64,000 nt of DNA from JAJXWB01 sp037044955 (GTDB lineage: Bacteria > Pseudomonadota > Alphaproteobacteria > Rhizobiales > Beijerinckiaceae): positions 1 to 64,000 of the forward strand of contig JBAOHX010000011.1 of NCBI GenBank assembly GCA_037044955.1, read 5' to 3'. Of the stretch, positions 53,672 to 64,000 are shown in pieces (the stretch's first letter is position 1; every line of letters starts with the position of its first letter). Both the position numbers and the translations under genes were made by a program. A model generated the notes under the pieces. It was not told where the DNA came from, made no database searches, and worked only from the letters and a program-made list of their open reading frames with translations.

Positions 53672-55151
53672 TTACTTCTGCTGCGCCCAGACGCTCAATG
53701 CGTCGTTGATGACGCGGTCGCCGGAGGCGCCCTTTTCCAGGCTGAACTTGGCGATGCGGCCGTTGCTGAGGGCCAGCGGCACGTCGAGCCAGCCGCGGTT
53801 CTTCAGGAGGTCCATGTTGCGGCCCTCCATGTCGCCGCGCGCGAGACCGACGAGATAATAGGTCTCGGTGATCGGCACGGGCACGCCGGCCAGGCCGTCG
53901 CCATTGGCCATGTCCTCGCGCCGCATCTGCACGGCGCCGATCTGCTTGACGCCGGGAATGACGCTGCCGGGCTGAAGCGCGAACCGCACCTCGATCGTGT
54001 GCGAGGCGTTGAGCGAGGCGTCCATGTTCTTCTGGATGTCGATGGTCATCCGAACCTTGGCGTCGGGAATCTCGACTTCCGCATGGATGGCCGTGCCGAG
54101 CGGCTGGCCGGGGCCGCCGGGGACATTGTCGAGCCGCCACACCACAGAGCCGATGTAGGTCTTCACCTTCTCGGCCGTCTCCGGCGCTTCCAGCAGCAGC
54201 GCCGCGCGATGGGCGACGGGCAGCGGCGGCTGGCTCTGCGCGGGCGCGGTCTTGGTCTCGCCCTTCTCCGCCGGCGCGGAGGGGCTCTCGCCGCCGACGC
54301 GGCCGGCGATCTTGCCGGACGGCTGCTGCTCGGCGGGCGCGGTCGGCGCGGGCCGCAGCTTCGCGAGGTCCTCGGGGCGGCCGCGCAGCTTGATGGCGAG
54401 GCCCGCGATCAGCAGGACGACGCCGACGACCACGCCGCCGACGATCCACAGGCGGTTGCCGCGCCCGTTCTGGGGCGCGGGGCCGGGGGCGGCCGGGCGC
54501 GGCGCCTCGCGCGGGCGCGGCGGCTTCAGAATCGAGGGCGACTCGAGCTCGTTGTCGGCCGTCTCGACGCCGGCGGCTTCATCGGTCTTTTCGGACTCCG
54601 CCTTCTCGCCTTCGGCCTTGTCCGCCTCGGCCTTGCGGGCGGCCTTCTCGGCTTCGACCGCCGCGGGCGGCCGGAAGGAGAAGGGTTTGGGCGGGACCGG
54701 CGGAACGGATGCGGACGGTTTCTCGCCGTCGGGCGCCGGCGCCGGCGGCGAGGGGGCTTTCGGCGCGACGGGGCGCGGCGGGATCGGCGGCAGGACGGGC
54801 TTGGGCGGCGCCGGCTTTGGAACTTTCCGGCTTCGGGACTTCCGCCTTGGGCGGCTCGCTCTTCGGCGCGGGCGGCGGCGGGGGCGGCGCTACGGGCTTT
54901 GCCGGCGCTTCCGGGGCCTTGGCGGCTTCAGCGGCCGCCTTGCCGGCGATTTCGGCTTCCACGCGCGCAATCGCCGCGTCGAGCGCGTCGGTCTCGCGCG
55001 CAATGTCGGCTTCGGCGATCGGCGGCTGGATGGCTTGCAACTGGCCGACCAGCGCCTTGCGCGCCCGCTCGTAGATCGAGCGCCGCGCTTCGGCGTTGGA
55101 GTTGGAGAGGGCCCCGACCGCTCTCGACAGAAGTGGATAGTAATCGGCCAT
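53672..55151 (-). CDS. conserved hypothetical membrane protein with proline-rich linker (frameshifted)
   Basis: About 492 residues after correction. N-terminal cytoplasmic domain (ADYYPLLSRAVGALSNSNAE, ARRSIYERARKALVGQLQAI, PPIAEADIARETDALDAAIA), a long Pro/Ala/Lys-rich linker, a single membrane helix (LWIVGGVVVGVVLLIAGLAI) and a periplasmic C-terminal domain (GRIAKFSLEKGASGDRVIND). One extra A near 54825 (ccggaaagttcc on the coding strand) breaks the frame in the linker; removing it gives KPEVPKPAPPKPVLPPI. Conserved in Hyphomicrobiales next to purA; function not established. Confidence 0.78.
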
Positions 55152-55182
55152 CCGCGCTTAAGACCATTCCCGAATGTTTGCG

Positions 55183-56478
<1,296 letters not shown>

Positions 56479-56514
56479 AGTCTGCGTTTTCCCCGCAATC
56501 GATTATCAGGCGGC

Positions 56515-56546
56515 GCAAAACAAAACCCCGGCGCAAGGGCCGGGGT
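56515..56546 (-). terminator. orphan Rho-independent terminator upstream of purA
   Basis: On the minus strand, ACCCCGGC (56546-56539) pairs with GCCGGGGT (56532-56525) and is followed by TTTGTTTTG. The stem and U-run are strong but the minus strand upstream of it holds no gene in the window until the IOR at 61933. It could be a leftover of a lost gene or an attenuator for purA. Confidence 0.7.
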
Positions 56547-56778
56547 CCGTTGCGGGCGTCCCATAGCGGAAAAAGCGCCCGCGGGAAAGAGGATTGCGCG
56601 AAAGCGGGCGAGGCGCGGACCGAATTTGCCCGTTGCGCAGGCTGTAAAGTCCAGATTTCAGGCGGCGGCGCCTGCGGAATGCGCGAGCTGCGCGGGACCG
56701 GCGCGGCGGCGCCGTGGTATGGTCCTTGCGATTTCAGGCGTCGGCGGTCGATCGCAGGCGCGAGAGGGCAGGACGAGT

Positions 56779-58206
56779 TTGAGCGACAAGGGTTTCTTCG
56801 ACGAAATGGGCGCGGGAGGGGCGCCGCGCGATGTCTATGCGCGGCTGTCCCGCTGGCTGCGGGAGACGCCGCCCGAAATTCTGGAATCGCGCCGCGCGCA
56901 GGCCGAGCTTCTGTTCCGGCGCATCGGCATCACCTTCGCCGTCTACGGCGACAAGGACGCCGCCGAGCGCCTCATTCCCTTCGACATCATCCCGCGGCTG
57001 TTCGCCCGCAGCGAGTGGAACAGGCTGGAGCAGGGGCTGTTCCAGCGCGTGAAGGCGCTGAACATGTTCCTGACGGACGTCTACGGGAAGCAGGAGATAC
57101 TGGCGGCGGGAATCGTGCCGCGCGACCTCGTGCTGCGCAATCCCGGCTACCGGCCGGAGATGGCCGGGCAGCGCGCGCCGCACGACGTGTGGGCGCATAT
57201 CGCCGGCATCGACGTGATCCGGGTCGACGACCACGATTTCTACGTTCTGGAAGACAACGCCCGCACGCCGTCCGGCGTGTCCTACATGCTGGAAAACCGC
57301 GAGGCGATGCTGCGGCTGTTTCCGGACCTGTTCGTCGAGCATCGCGTCGCGCCGGTCGACGATTATCCGGACAAGCTGCTGACCACGCTGCGCTCCGTCG
57401 CGCCGTCCTCGGCGCCGGCGGAGCCGACCGTCGTGGTGCTGACGCCCGGCCAGTACAATTCCGCCTATTACGAGCATTCGTTCCTGGCCGACAAGCTCGG
57501 CGTCGAGCTGGTCGAAGGCTCCGACCTCTTCGTGCGCGACAACGTCGTCTACATGCGCACGACGACCGGCCCGCAGCGCGTGGACGTCATCTACCGCCGC
57601 ATCGACGACGAGTTTCTCGACCCGCTCGCCTTCCGCCCGGATTCGATGCTGGGCGTGCCCGGCCTCGTCTCGGCCTATCAGACCGGCGCCGTCACGCTCG
57701 CCAACGCCATCGGCACCGGCGTGTCCGACGACAAGGCCATCTACACCTACATGCCGGAGATCATCCGCTTCTACACCGGCGAGGAGCCGATCCTGAAGAA
57801 CGTGCCGACCTGGCGCTGCCGCGAGCCGGAGGCGCTCGCCTACGTGCTCGACCATCTGCCTGATCTCGTGGTGAAGGAAGTGAACGGCTCCGGCGGCTAT
57901 GGGATGCTGGTCGGCCCGCACGCCAGCAAGACCGCGATCGCCGAGTTCCGCACGAAGCTGAAGCACGATCCCGGCAATTTCATCGCGCAGCCGACGCTGT
58001 CGCTCTCGACCTGCCCGGTCTCGGTGGCCTCGGGCGTCGCGCCGCGCCATGTCGATCTGCGGCCCTTCGTCCTGTCGGGCGCAAACGGCATGGTCAGCCT
58101 CACGCCCGGCGGTCTGACGCGCGTGGCGATGAAGGAGGGCTCGCTGGTGGTGAATTCCAGCCAGGGCGGCGGCACGAAGGATACGTGGGTGATCGACGAT
58201 GCGTGA
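56779..58206 (+). CDS. circularly permuted ATP-grasp domain protein (DUF404/DUF407)
   Basis: 475 residues from a TTG at 56779 (AGGA 7 bp before); ATG at 56719 and ATG at 56806 are alternatives. Family blocks: ITFAVYGDKDAAERLIPFDI, AHIAGIDVIRVDDHDFYVLE with DNARTPSGVSYMLENR, VVVLTPGQYNSAYYEHSFLA, KAIYTYMPEIIRFYTGEEPI and KEVNGSGGYGMLVGP (ATP loop), ending PRHVDLRPFVLSGANG, VNSSQGGGTKDTWV. It is a predicted peptide-type ligase forming an amide bond with ATP, whose natural substrate is not known. It heads a cluster with alpha-E, transglutaminase-fold and Ntn-hydrolase genes, separated from the second gene by a palindromic repeat. Confidence 0.88.
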   Translation: MSDKGFFDEMGAGGAPRDVYARLSRWLRETPPEILESRRAQAELLFRRIGITFAVYGDKDAAERLIPFDIIPRLFARSEWNRLEQGLFQRVKALNMFLTDVYGKQEILAAGIVPRDLVLRNPGYRPEMAGQRAPHDVWAHIAGIDVIRVDDHDFYVLEDNARTPSGVSYMLENREAMLRLFPDLFVEHRVAPVDDYPDKLLTTLRSVAPSSAPAEPTVVVLTPGQYNSAYYEHSFLADKLGVELVEGSDLFVRDNVVYMRTTTGPQRVDVIYRRIDDEFLDPLAFRPDSMLGVPGLVSAYQTGAVTLANAIGTGVSDDKAIYTYMPEIIRFYTGEEPILKNVPTWRCREPEALAYVLDHLPDLVVKEVNGSGGYGMLVGPHASKTAIAEFRTKLKHDPGNFIAQPTLSLSTCPVSVASGVAPRHVDLRPFVLSGANGMVSLTPGGLTRVAMKEGSLVVNSSQGGGTKDTWVIDDA

Positions 58207-58217
58207 GGCCGTGAGAT

Positions 58218-58310
58218 TCCCTCCCCCCTTGTGGGGGAAGGTTAGGGTGGGGGGTCGTGTAAGCCTGCGAGATTTCCCGACCCCCTCCCCCTCCCCACAA
58301 GGGGGACGGG
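58218..58310. repeat. inverted G/C-rich repeat pair CCCTCCCCCCTTGTGGGGGA
   Basis: Left unit CCCTCCCCCCTTGTGGGGGA with AGGTTAGGGTGGGGGGTCG; right unit ACCCCCTCCCCCTCCCCACA with AGGGGGACGGG, as the reverse complement. The two units form a long imperfect stem between the ATP-grasp and alpha-E genes. It is a common alphaproteobacterial intergenic repeat; in a transcript it could form a strong hairpin. Confidence 0.75.
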
Positions 58311-58375
58311 CGCAGATTCGCCCCCGTCGATTTGTTCGCTGATCGCGTCGCCGCGTCCGTTGGAGGCCATTCCTG

Positions 58376-59335
58376 ATGCTCGCGCGCACCGCCGACAATC
58401 TCTACTGGTTCGCGCGCTATGTGGAGCGCGCCGACCACATCGCGCGCATCATCGAGGCGACGTCGCGCCTCGCCGCGCTGCCGCGCGCCTATGGCGGGGC
58501 GACGTCGGAATGGGAAAGCGCGCTCATCTCGTCCGGCGTCATCGACGAGTTCGCCAAGACCGGCCGCGAGATCAACGAGGCGAACGCCATCGCCTATCTC
58601 GTGGTCGACACCGACAATCTTTCGTCGATCCATCGCTGCATGGAGGCGGCGCGGCGCAATGCGCGCGCGGTGCGCACGGCGCTGACCATCGAGACATGGG
58701 AAGCGGTCAACGCAGCCTGGCTCGAGCTCGTGCGCTACGAGCGCGAGCGCGCCAAGGGCAAGGCGCTCGACCGCGACGATCTCGGACGCTTCCTGGCGCT
58801 CGTGAAGAAGATGGCGCTCGATGTCGACGGCTCGGCCTATCGCATGATGCTGCGCAACGAGGCCTTCTATTTCATGCGGCTCGGCCATTACCTCGAGCGC
58901 GCGGACAATACGGCGCGGCTGCTCGACGTGAAATATCACGTGCTGCTGCCCGACGCCGAAACGGTCGGCGGCTCGCTCGACTATTTCCAGTGGTCGGCGA
59001 TTCTTCGCGCGGTGTCCGCCAATACCGCCTATCACTGGGTCTATCGCCAGAGCGTGAAGCCCTGGCTCGTCGCCGATCTGCTGATCCTCAAGCCCGACAT
59101 GCCGCGCTCGCTCATCGCCTGCTACGAGAACATCGTGCGCTGGCTCGATCTGCTCGCGCGCGACTATGGACGGCAGGGCAAGGCGCAGCGCCATGCGCAC
59201 GCCATTCTGTCGAAGCTGCAGGCGGCCGATCTCAAGTCGATCTTCCAGAGCGGCTTGCACGAATTCATCGAAGGTTTCATCGCCGACAACGACCGGCTCG
59301 ACATTGTCATGGCGGACCAATATCTGGTGCATTGA
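58376..59335 (+). CDS. alpha-E domain protein (DUF403)
   Basis: 319 residues. Starts MLARTADNLYWFARYVERAD, the hallmark of the family, then LGHYLERADNTARLLDVKYH and SGLHEFIEGFIADNDRLDIV. All-helical, with conserved E/R residues. Always occurs with ATP-grasp ligases of the preceding type; likely a structural or catalytic partner, biochemical role not established. The next gene starts 3 bp later, tight coupling. Confidence 0.92.
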   Translation: MLARTADNLYWFARYVERADHIARIIEATSRLAALPRAYGGATSEWESALISSGVIDEFAKTGREINEANAIAYLVVDTDNLSSIHRCMEAARRNARAVRTALTIETWEAVNAAWLELVRYERERAKGKALDRDDLGRFLALVKKMALDVDGSAYRMMLRNEAFYFMRLGHYLERADNTARLLDVKYHVLLPDAETVGGSLDYFQWSAILRAVSANTAYHWVYRQSVKPWLVADLLILKPDMPRSLIACYENIVRWLDLLARDYGRQGKAQRHAHAILSKLQAADLKSIFQSGLHEFIEGFIADNDRLDIVMADQYLVH

Positions 59336-59338
59336 GCC

Positions 59339-60172
59339 ATGAGAATTTCCGTCCGCCATGTGATCGTGCAGGAATTCGCGCCGCCCGCGCGCGCCGTGAT
59401 CCAGAAGATGCGCCTGCGGCCGCGCGCCTGCGAGAGCCAGCGCGTCATCTCCTGGTCGATCGAAGCCGACGTCGACTGCCAGGTGCGCGAGCGACAGGAC
59501 GCCTTCGGCAATTTCGTGCAGACGCTGGACGCCGAGGGCCCGCTGCAGAAACTGACCATAGTCGCGCGCGGCGAAATCGATACGTTCGACACGTCTGGCG
59601 TCCTGCGCGGCGACGCCGAGCGGTTTGCGCCCGATGTCTACCTGCGCGACACGGACCTGACGCAATGCGACCCGGCGCTGCGCAAGTTCGCGCGCGAAGC
59701 GACGAGAGGCGCCAAGACCGAACTCGACAAGCCGCATTTTCTGATGCGCGCCGTGCACGAGGCGATCGCTTTCGAAGCGGGCGACGGCGAACCCGTTTCG
59801 GCTGCGGCGGCGTTCAAGGCGAAGAAGGGCGCAAGCGCCGACATGGCGCATGTCTTCATCGCCGCCGCGCGATCCGTCGGCGCGCCCGCGCGCTTCGTCA
59901 GCGGCTATCTCGCCCGCGAATCCGAAGGCGCGGAACGCGCGGCCGGCGCGGGCGACCTGCGGGGATGGGCGGAAGCCCATGTCGAGGGTCTCGGCTGGAT
60001 CGGCTTCGATCCGTCGATCTGCCTGTGCATGCACGACGGGCACGTGCGCCTGGCCGCGGCGCTCGATTATCTCGGCGCGGCCCCGCTGCGCGTCTCGCCG
60101 CTGCTCAGCGCGACGCGCAGCGTGGAGGCGCGCGCGATATTTTCGCAAGGGCAGGCGCAGCGGCAATCCTGA
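59339..60172 (+). CDS. transglutaminase-fold protein with degenerate active site
   Basis: 277 residues. Family N-terminal beta domain (MRISVRHVIVQEFAPPARAV, DAFGNFVQTLDAEGPLQKLT) and papain-like core. In active relatives the nucleophile lies in KGVCQDLAH and the His in GHAWAEAYV; here these read KKGASADMAHVFIAAARSVG with Ser166, and DLRGWAEAHV with Arg208. The acid Asp224 remains (IGFDPS). So two of three triad residues are gone and the protein is probably non-catalytic or uses Ser. The rest of the fold is well conserved and unbroken. It sits 3 bp after the alpha-E gene, suggesting a regulatory or binding role in the cluster. Confidence 0.85.
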   Translation: MRISVRHVIVQEFAPPARAVIQKMRLRPRACESQRVISWSIEADVDCQVRERQDAFGNFVQTLDAEGPLQKLTIVARGEIDTFDTSGVLRGDAERFAPDVYLRDTDLTQCDPALRKFAREATRGAKTELDKPHFLMRAVHEAIAFEAGDGEPVSAAAAFKAKKGASADMAHVFIAAARSVGAPARFVSGYLARESEGAERAAGAGDLRGWAEAHVEGLGWIGFDPSICLCMHDGHVRLAAALDYLGAAPLRVSPLLSATRSVEARAIFSQGQAQRQS

Positions 60173-60238
60173 CGATCTTGCCTGACGGATTTTGCCCGAC
60201 CGATTGACCTTCGTGCGCGCGCCACACATCGTGGCGCG

Positions 60239-61824
60239 ATGGAAACTCCTGTCTTTTCGAAAGCCGCCGTCGCCGCGCCGCACATGGACGCCGCGCGCGC
60301 CGGCAAGGCCGTGCTGGCGGAGGGCGGCAACGCCATCGAAGCCATGCTCGCGATGGCCGCGACCATCGCCGTCGTCTATCCGCACATGAACGGCATAGGC
60401 GGCGACGGCTTCTGGACGATCCGCGAGCCAAATGGCCGCGTGCGCGTGATCGAGGCCTGCGGCTACGCCGGCGCGAAGGCGACGATCGCCTCCTACCGCG
60501 ACGCCGGCCACGACATCATCCCGCGGCGCGGGCCGCTCGCGGCGCCGACCGTGCCCGGCGCGGTCGGCGGATGGGCGCTGGCGCATGGAGTTCGCGAAGG
60601 CGCTCGGCGGCAAGTTGCCGGCTCGCGTGTTGCTGCACGATGCGATCGAGAAGACGCGCGGCTACCGGCAGTCGAAGTCGGAGGCGCGCTACAGGCATCG
60701 CGAAGCGGAGGCGCTTTACGCCGCGCCGGGCTTTGCGAAACAGTTCTTCGTGGACGGCAAAATTCCGGCCGCAGGCGAAGCGCGGAAGAACGAGAAGCTC
60801 GGCGATACGCTGGCGCATCTCGCCGACGCCGGCTTCGCGGATTTCTATCGCGGCGATGTCTCACGCGAAATCGCCGCCGATCTCGACCGCATCGGTTCGC
60901 CTGTCGTGCGCGACGATCTTTCGCGTTATGCAGCCGTGCTGCGCGATCCGCTGCGGCTCGATCTGCCGGGCCGCGCGCTTCTCAACACGCCGCCGCCGAC
61001 GGTCGGACTGATTTCGCTCGTCACGCTCGGCCTGTTCGAGCGGCTCGGCGTCACGCGCGCGGAAACCTTCGAGCATATCCACGGGCTGGTCGAAGCCTCC
61101 AAGCGCGCGCTTGCGTTGCGCGACCACGCCTGTATCGATTTCGATCGCCCGCGGCCCGATCCCGTATCGTTTCTGTCGGAGACCTATCTCGCGCGCGAAG
61201 CGGCGAAGATCGCCATGACGCGCGCCGCCGCATGGCCTCTGCCGCCGGAAGAGGGCGACACGATCTGGATGGGCGCGATCGACGAAAGCGGGCTCGCCGT
61301 TTCCTACATCCAGTCGCTGTTCTGGGAATACGGCTCGGGCTGCGTGCTGCCCGCGACCGGCATTCTGCTGCAAAATCGAGGCGTGTCCTTCTCGCTCGAG
61401 TTCGGCGCATCCCAATGCGCTCGCGCCCGGCAAGAGGCCGATGCACACGCTGACCGCGCCGCTCTGCGTCTTCAGCGACGGGCGCGTGATGAGCTATGGC
61501 TCGATGGGCGGCGACGGCCAGCCGCAATTCCAGGCGCAGATTTTCTCGCGCTACATGCTGACCGGCGATGTCGCGGGCGCCATCGACGCGCCGCGTTTCC
61601 GCTTCGACAAGCGCTGGGGTTTTTCGCGCGCGACGTTGAAACTGGAGGATCGCTTCGATCCGTCGCTCGTGTCACGGCTGGAGCATGTGGGGCACGAGCT
61701 GGAAATGACCGGCGAAAGCTACGGCGATCAGTTCGGACATGCCGGTATGCTCGTGCGGCGCAGGGATGGACGCATCGAGGCCGCGCACGATCCGCGCAGC
61801 GACGGCGGCGCGGAAGGGATTTAG
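60239..61824 (+). CDS. gamma-glutamyltransferase-family Ntn hydrolase (two frameshifts)
   Basis: About 527 residues after correction. Large-subunit part: TPVFSKAAVAAPHMDAARAG, GGNAIEAMLAMAATIAVVYP, MNGIGGDGFWTIREPNGRVR. Breaks near 60577 (ctggcgcatggag, one extra base; continues MEFAKALGGKLPARVLLHDA) and near 61402 (ttcggcgcatccc; corrected EFGHPNALAPGKRP). The Thr of EEGDTIWMGAIDESG is the expected self-cleavage nucleophile, followed by YIQSLFWEYGSGCVLPATGI and GSMGGDGQPQ. The family hydrolyses or transfers gamma-glutamyl or related amide groups. It is 66 bp after the transglutaminase-fold gene and closes the cluster. Confidence 0.85.
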
Positions 61825-61829
61825 CGGAA

Positions 61830-61926
61830 TGTCCTTCCCGACGCGCGAAGCGCGATCGGGAATCCAGAGTCAATGACGCATCTTTCAGGCCTCGGCTCTG
61901 GATTCCCGCTTTCGCGGGAATGACAG
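61830..61926. repeat. palindromic repeat pair, TTCCCGCTTTCGCGGGAA family
   Basis: Left palindrome TTCCCGACGCGCGAAGCGCG followed by ATCGGGAA; right palindrome GGATTCCCGCTTTCGCGGGA. The right unit matches the families at 5292-5362 and 36601-36690. Lies between the convergent GGT and IOR genes. Confidence 0.75.
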
Positions 61927-61932
61927 GCGAGG

Positions 61933-64000
61933 TTACTCCGCCGCCACAGGCATCGGCGTCTGCGGCGCACGGAATTTTTCGAGCAGCTTGGCTTCTTCCG
62001 CCTTCGCCTTGACGATGTGGCTGTCCTTCACGTGGCCGTAGCCGCGGATTTTTTCAGGTATCGCGGCGAGTTGCACGGCGACCGGATGCGTGGCTGCGTT
62101 CATGCCCGCTTCCAGCTCGTCGAGCAGCGTCTCGTAGTCGGCGAGCAATTGCCGCTCCTGCCGGCGTTCCGCCGTCTTGCCGAAGATGTCGAACGCGCCG
62201 CCGCGCAGGAATTTCAGCGCAGCGAGCAGCTTGTAGGCGCTCATCATCCACGGGCCGAAGGTCGTCTTGGTCGCAACGCCGTTGGCGTCCTTGCGGCCGA
62301 GGATCGGCGGCGCAAGGTGGAATTCCAGCTTGCCGACATTCTCGAAAGCGGCGTCGAGTTGCCGCTTGAAAGAGCCGTCGGAATAGAGGCGCGCGACCTC
62401 GTATTCGTCCTTGATCGCCATCAGCTTGAAGAGATAGCGCGCGACGGCCGTCGCATAGTCCGTCTTGCCCGGCGCCTTGGCGTGTTCGGCGGCGAGCGCC
62501 TTCTCCACGCGCTTCCTGTAGCGCTGGGCATAATCGGCGTTCTGGTAGGCGGCGAGATATTTCGCGCGGCGCTCGACGATCTCGTCGAGCGACTTCGATA
62601 TTTCGCGCGATTCCGTCGGCTTCAGCAGCGGCGCCACATAGGCCTCGAAACCCTTGGCGTCGGCGGCGGCGCGGCGGCCCCAGTGGAAGGCTTCCGTGTT
62701 CATCGCGACCGCCTCGCCGTTGAGGCGGATGGCCTCGAGGATCGAGGCCTCCGACAGCGGCACGAAGCCGCGCTGCCAGGCGAAGCCCAGCATGAACATG
62801 TTGGCGCCGATGGAATTGCCGAGCAGCGCGGTGGCGGCCGCGGAAGCGTCGACAAAACCGTAATTCTCGCCGGCGGTATCGCGGATCGCGGTCTTCACGC
62901 GCTCGCCCGGCAGCGTGAAGTCGGCGACGCGCGTGATCTCGCCGGGATAGACTTCCGCCGAATTCACGAAGACGCCGGTGTGGCCCTTGTCGATGGCCGA
63001 GAGCACCTTCTTCGTGCCGGCGACGACGAGATCGCAGCCGAGCGCCAGATCGGCTTCGCCCGCCGCGACGCGGATGGCGTGCACGTCCTGTGGCCTGTTG
63101 GCGATCTTCACATGGCAATAGACCGCGCCGCCCTTCTGCGCGAGGCCGGCCATGTCGATGACGCCGACGCCCTTGCCTTCGAGATGCGCGGCCATGCCGA
63201 GGATGGCCGAGATCGTCACGACGCCGGTGCCGCCGACGCCCGAGACGAGGATGGAATAGGGCTGCGCGCCGATGGCGGGCAGCTGTCGGTTCGGGCGGCG
63301 TCGACAGCGCGGTGGACGATTGCATGTCGCGCGGCTTCGCCTTGCGCGGCTTTGCGCCATGCACGGTGACGAAGGACGGGCAGAAGCCGTTGACGCAGGA
63401 AAAGTCCTTGTTGCACGAGGACTGGTCGATCTTGCGCTTGCGACCGAATTCGGTTTCGAGCGGCTGCACGGAGACGCAGTTCGACTTCACGCCGCAATCG
63501 CCGCAGCCTTCGCAGACGAGTTCGTTGATGATGACGCGCTGGTCGGGATCGGGGAACGTGCCGCGCTTGCGGCGCCGGCGCTTTTCGGCGGCGCAGGTCT
63601 GGTCGTAGAGGAGGACGGTCGTTCCGTCGATCTCCGACAGGTCGCGCTGCACGCGATCCAGTTCGTCGCGGTGGTGGATCGTCAGGCCCGCCGGCCAGTG
63701 CGAGCCGGACGGATATTTGTAGGGCTCGTCGGTGACGAGCGCGATCTTCTTCACGCCTTCGGCCGCCACCTGCCGCGCGATCATGTCGACGGTCAGTCCG
63801 CCCTCGTGGCGCTGGCCGCCGGTCATGGCGACGGCGTCGTTGAACAGGATCTTGTAGGTGATGTTGGTCTTGCTATCGACCGCCCAGCGGATCGCCAGCA
63901 CGCCGGAATGATTGTAGGTGCCGTCGCCGAGGTTCTGGAAGATGTGCTTGCGCTTGGAGAACGGCGCCTCGCCGATCCAGTTGGCGCCCTCGCCGCCCAT
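61933..64000 (-). CDS. second fused indolepyruvate ferredoxin oxidoreductase, partial, frameshifted
   Basis: The C-terminal two thirds (about 688 residues); the 5' part lies beyond the right edge. Starts in the window at MGGEGANWIGEAPFSKRKHI, equivalent to a point near residue 490 of the paralogue at 12874. Cys motifs CEGCGDCGVKSNCVSV and CNKDFSCVNGFCPSF bind clusters; gamma-type SGVGGTGVVTISAILGMAAH and DUF6537-type C-terminus follow (FGPWMMSAYKLLAALKFLRG). One extra base near 63293 (gaaccgacagctg on the coding strand) breaks the frame; correcting gives STPPEPQLPAIGAQPYSILV. Same reaction class as the other copy, probably with different 2-oxo acid preference. Confidence 0.87.

Overview
The window looks like chromosomal DNA of a high-GC alphaproteobacterium, most likely of the order Hyphomicrobiales (Rhizobiales). 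The signs are an Irr-type iron box in front of an mbfA-like gene, a PmtA phospholipid methyltransferase, a 41-residue ribosomal protein L36, an alphaproteobacterial RpoH, two fused indolepyruvate ferredoxin oxidoreductase genes and several families of short palindromic intergenic repeats. I cannot name the genus from sequence alone.

Region 1 (1-5285) is accessory DNA, visibly less GC-rich than the rest. It holds the end of a possible PIN-type protein, a HEPN-like gene broken by an amber codon, and a two-gene SIR2-APAZ / short prokaryotic Argonaute operon (SPARSA architecture, an NAD-depleting abortive-infection defence system). A complete ybgC thioesterase gene follows, then a second ybgC that has lost its 5' end. 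The ybgC pair looks like the right-hand scar of an inserted island.

Region 2 (5292-22700) is metabolic. It has two orphan branched-chain-amino-acid-type periplasmic binding proteins, a NrtA/NrtB/ATPase transporter operon behind a sigma-54-like promoter, an SGNH hydrolase overlapping an OpgC membrane acyltransferase, an Lrp regulator divergent from a fused IOR, an SDR, ilvD translationally coupled to a 2-hydroxyacid dehydrogenase, and a zinc alcohol dehydrogenase.

Region 3 (22703-37786) holds tRNA-Glu(CTC), pmtA, mnmA, a TetR regulator, a Tim44-like protein, an acetyltransferase and a phosphoesterase. It also has an iron block (mbfA with an Irr box; cupredoxin plus FTR1 permease), a BrnT/BrnA toxin-antitoxin pair with a perfect palindromic operator, a Nudix hydrolase, an MFS transporter, a TPR protein and rpmJ.

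Region 4 (38000-56478) holds an ABC exporter, a GIY-YIG gene flanked by inverted palindromic repeats, a MotA/MotB-like pair, a second BrnT/BrnA pair, an inositol-phosphatase-family gene, a membrane-anchored TAXI-domain protein with an unknown partner, an M29 aminopeptidase, a flavoprotein, an RluA-family pseudouridine synthase, rpoH, a YddA-like ABC protein and purA.

Region 5 (56515-64000) is a four-gene cluster: circularly permuted ATP-grasp, alpha-E, a transglutaminase-fold protein that lacks its catalytic Cys and His, and a gamma-glutamyltransferase-family Ntn hydrolase. A second fused IOR runs off the right edge.

Fourteen genes are split by 17 single-base frameshifts, and every one is an insertion (+1). 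Many of these genes are housekeeping, so an assembly or base-calling artefact is more likely than real decay. I annotate each as one gene and give the approximate break point.
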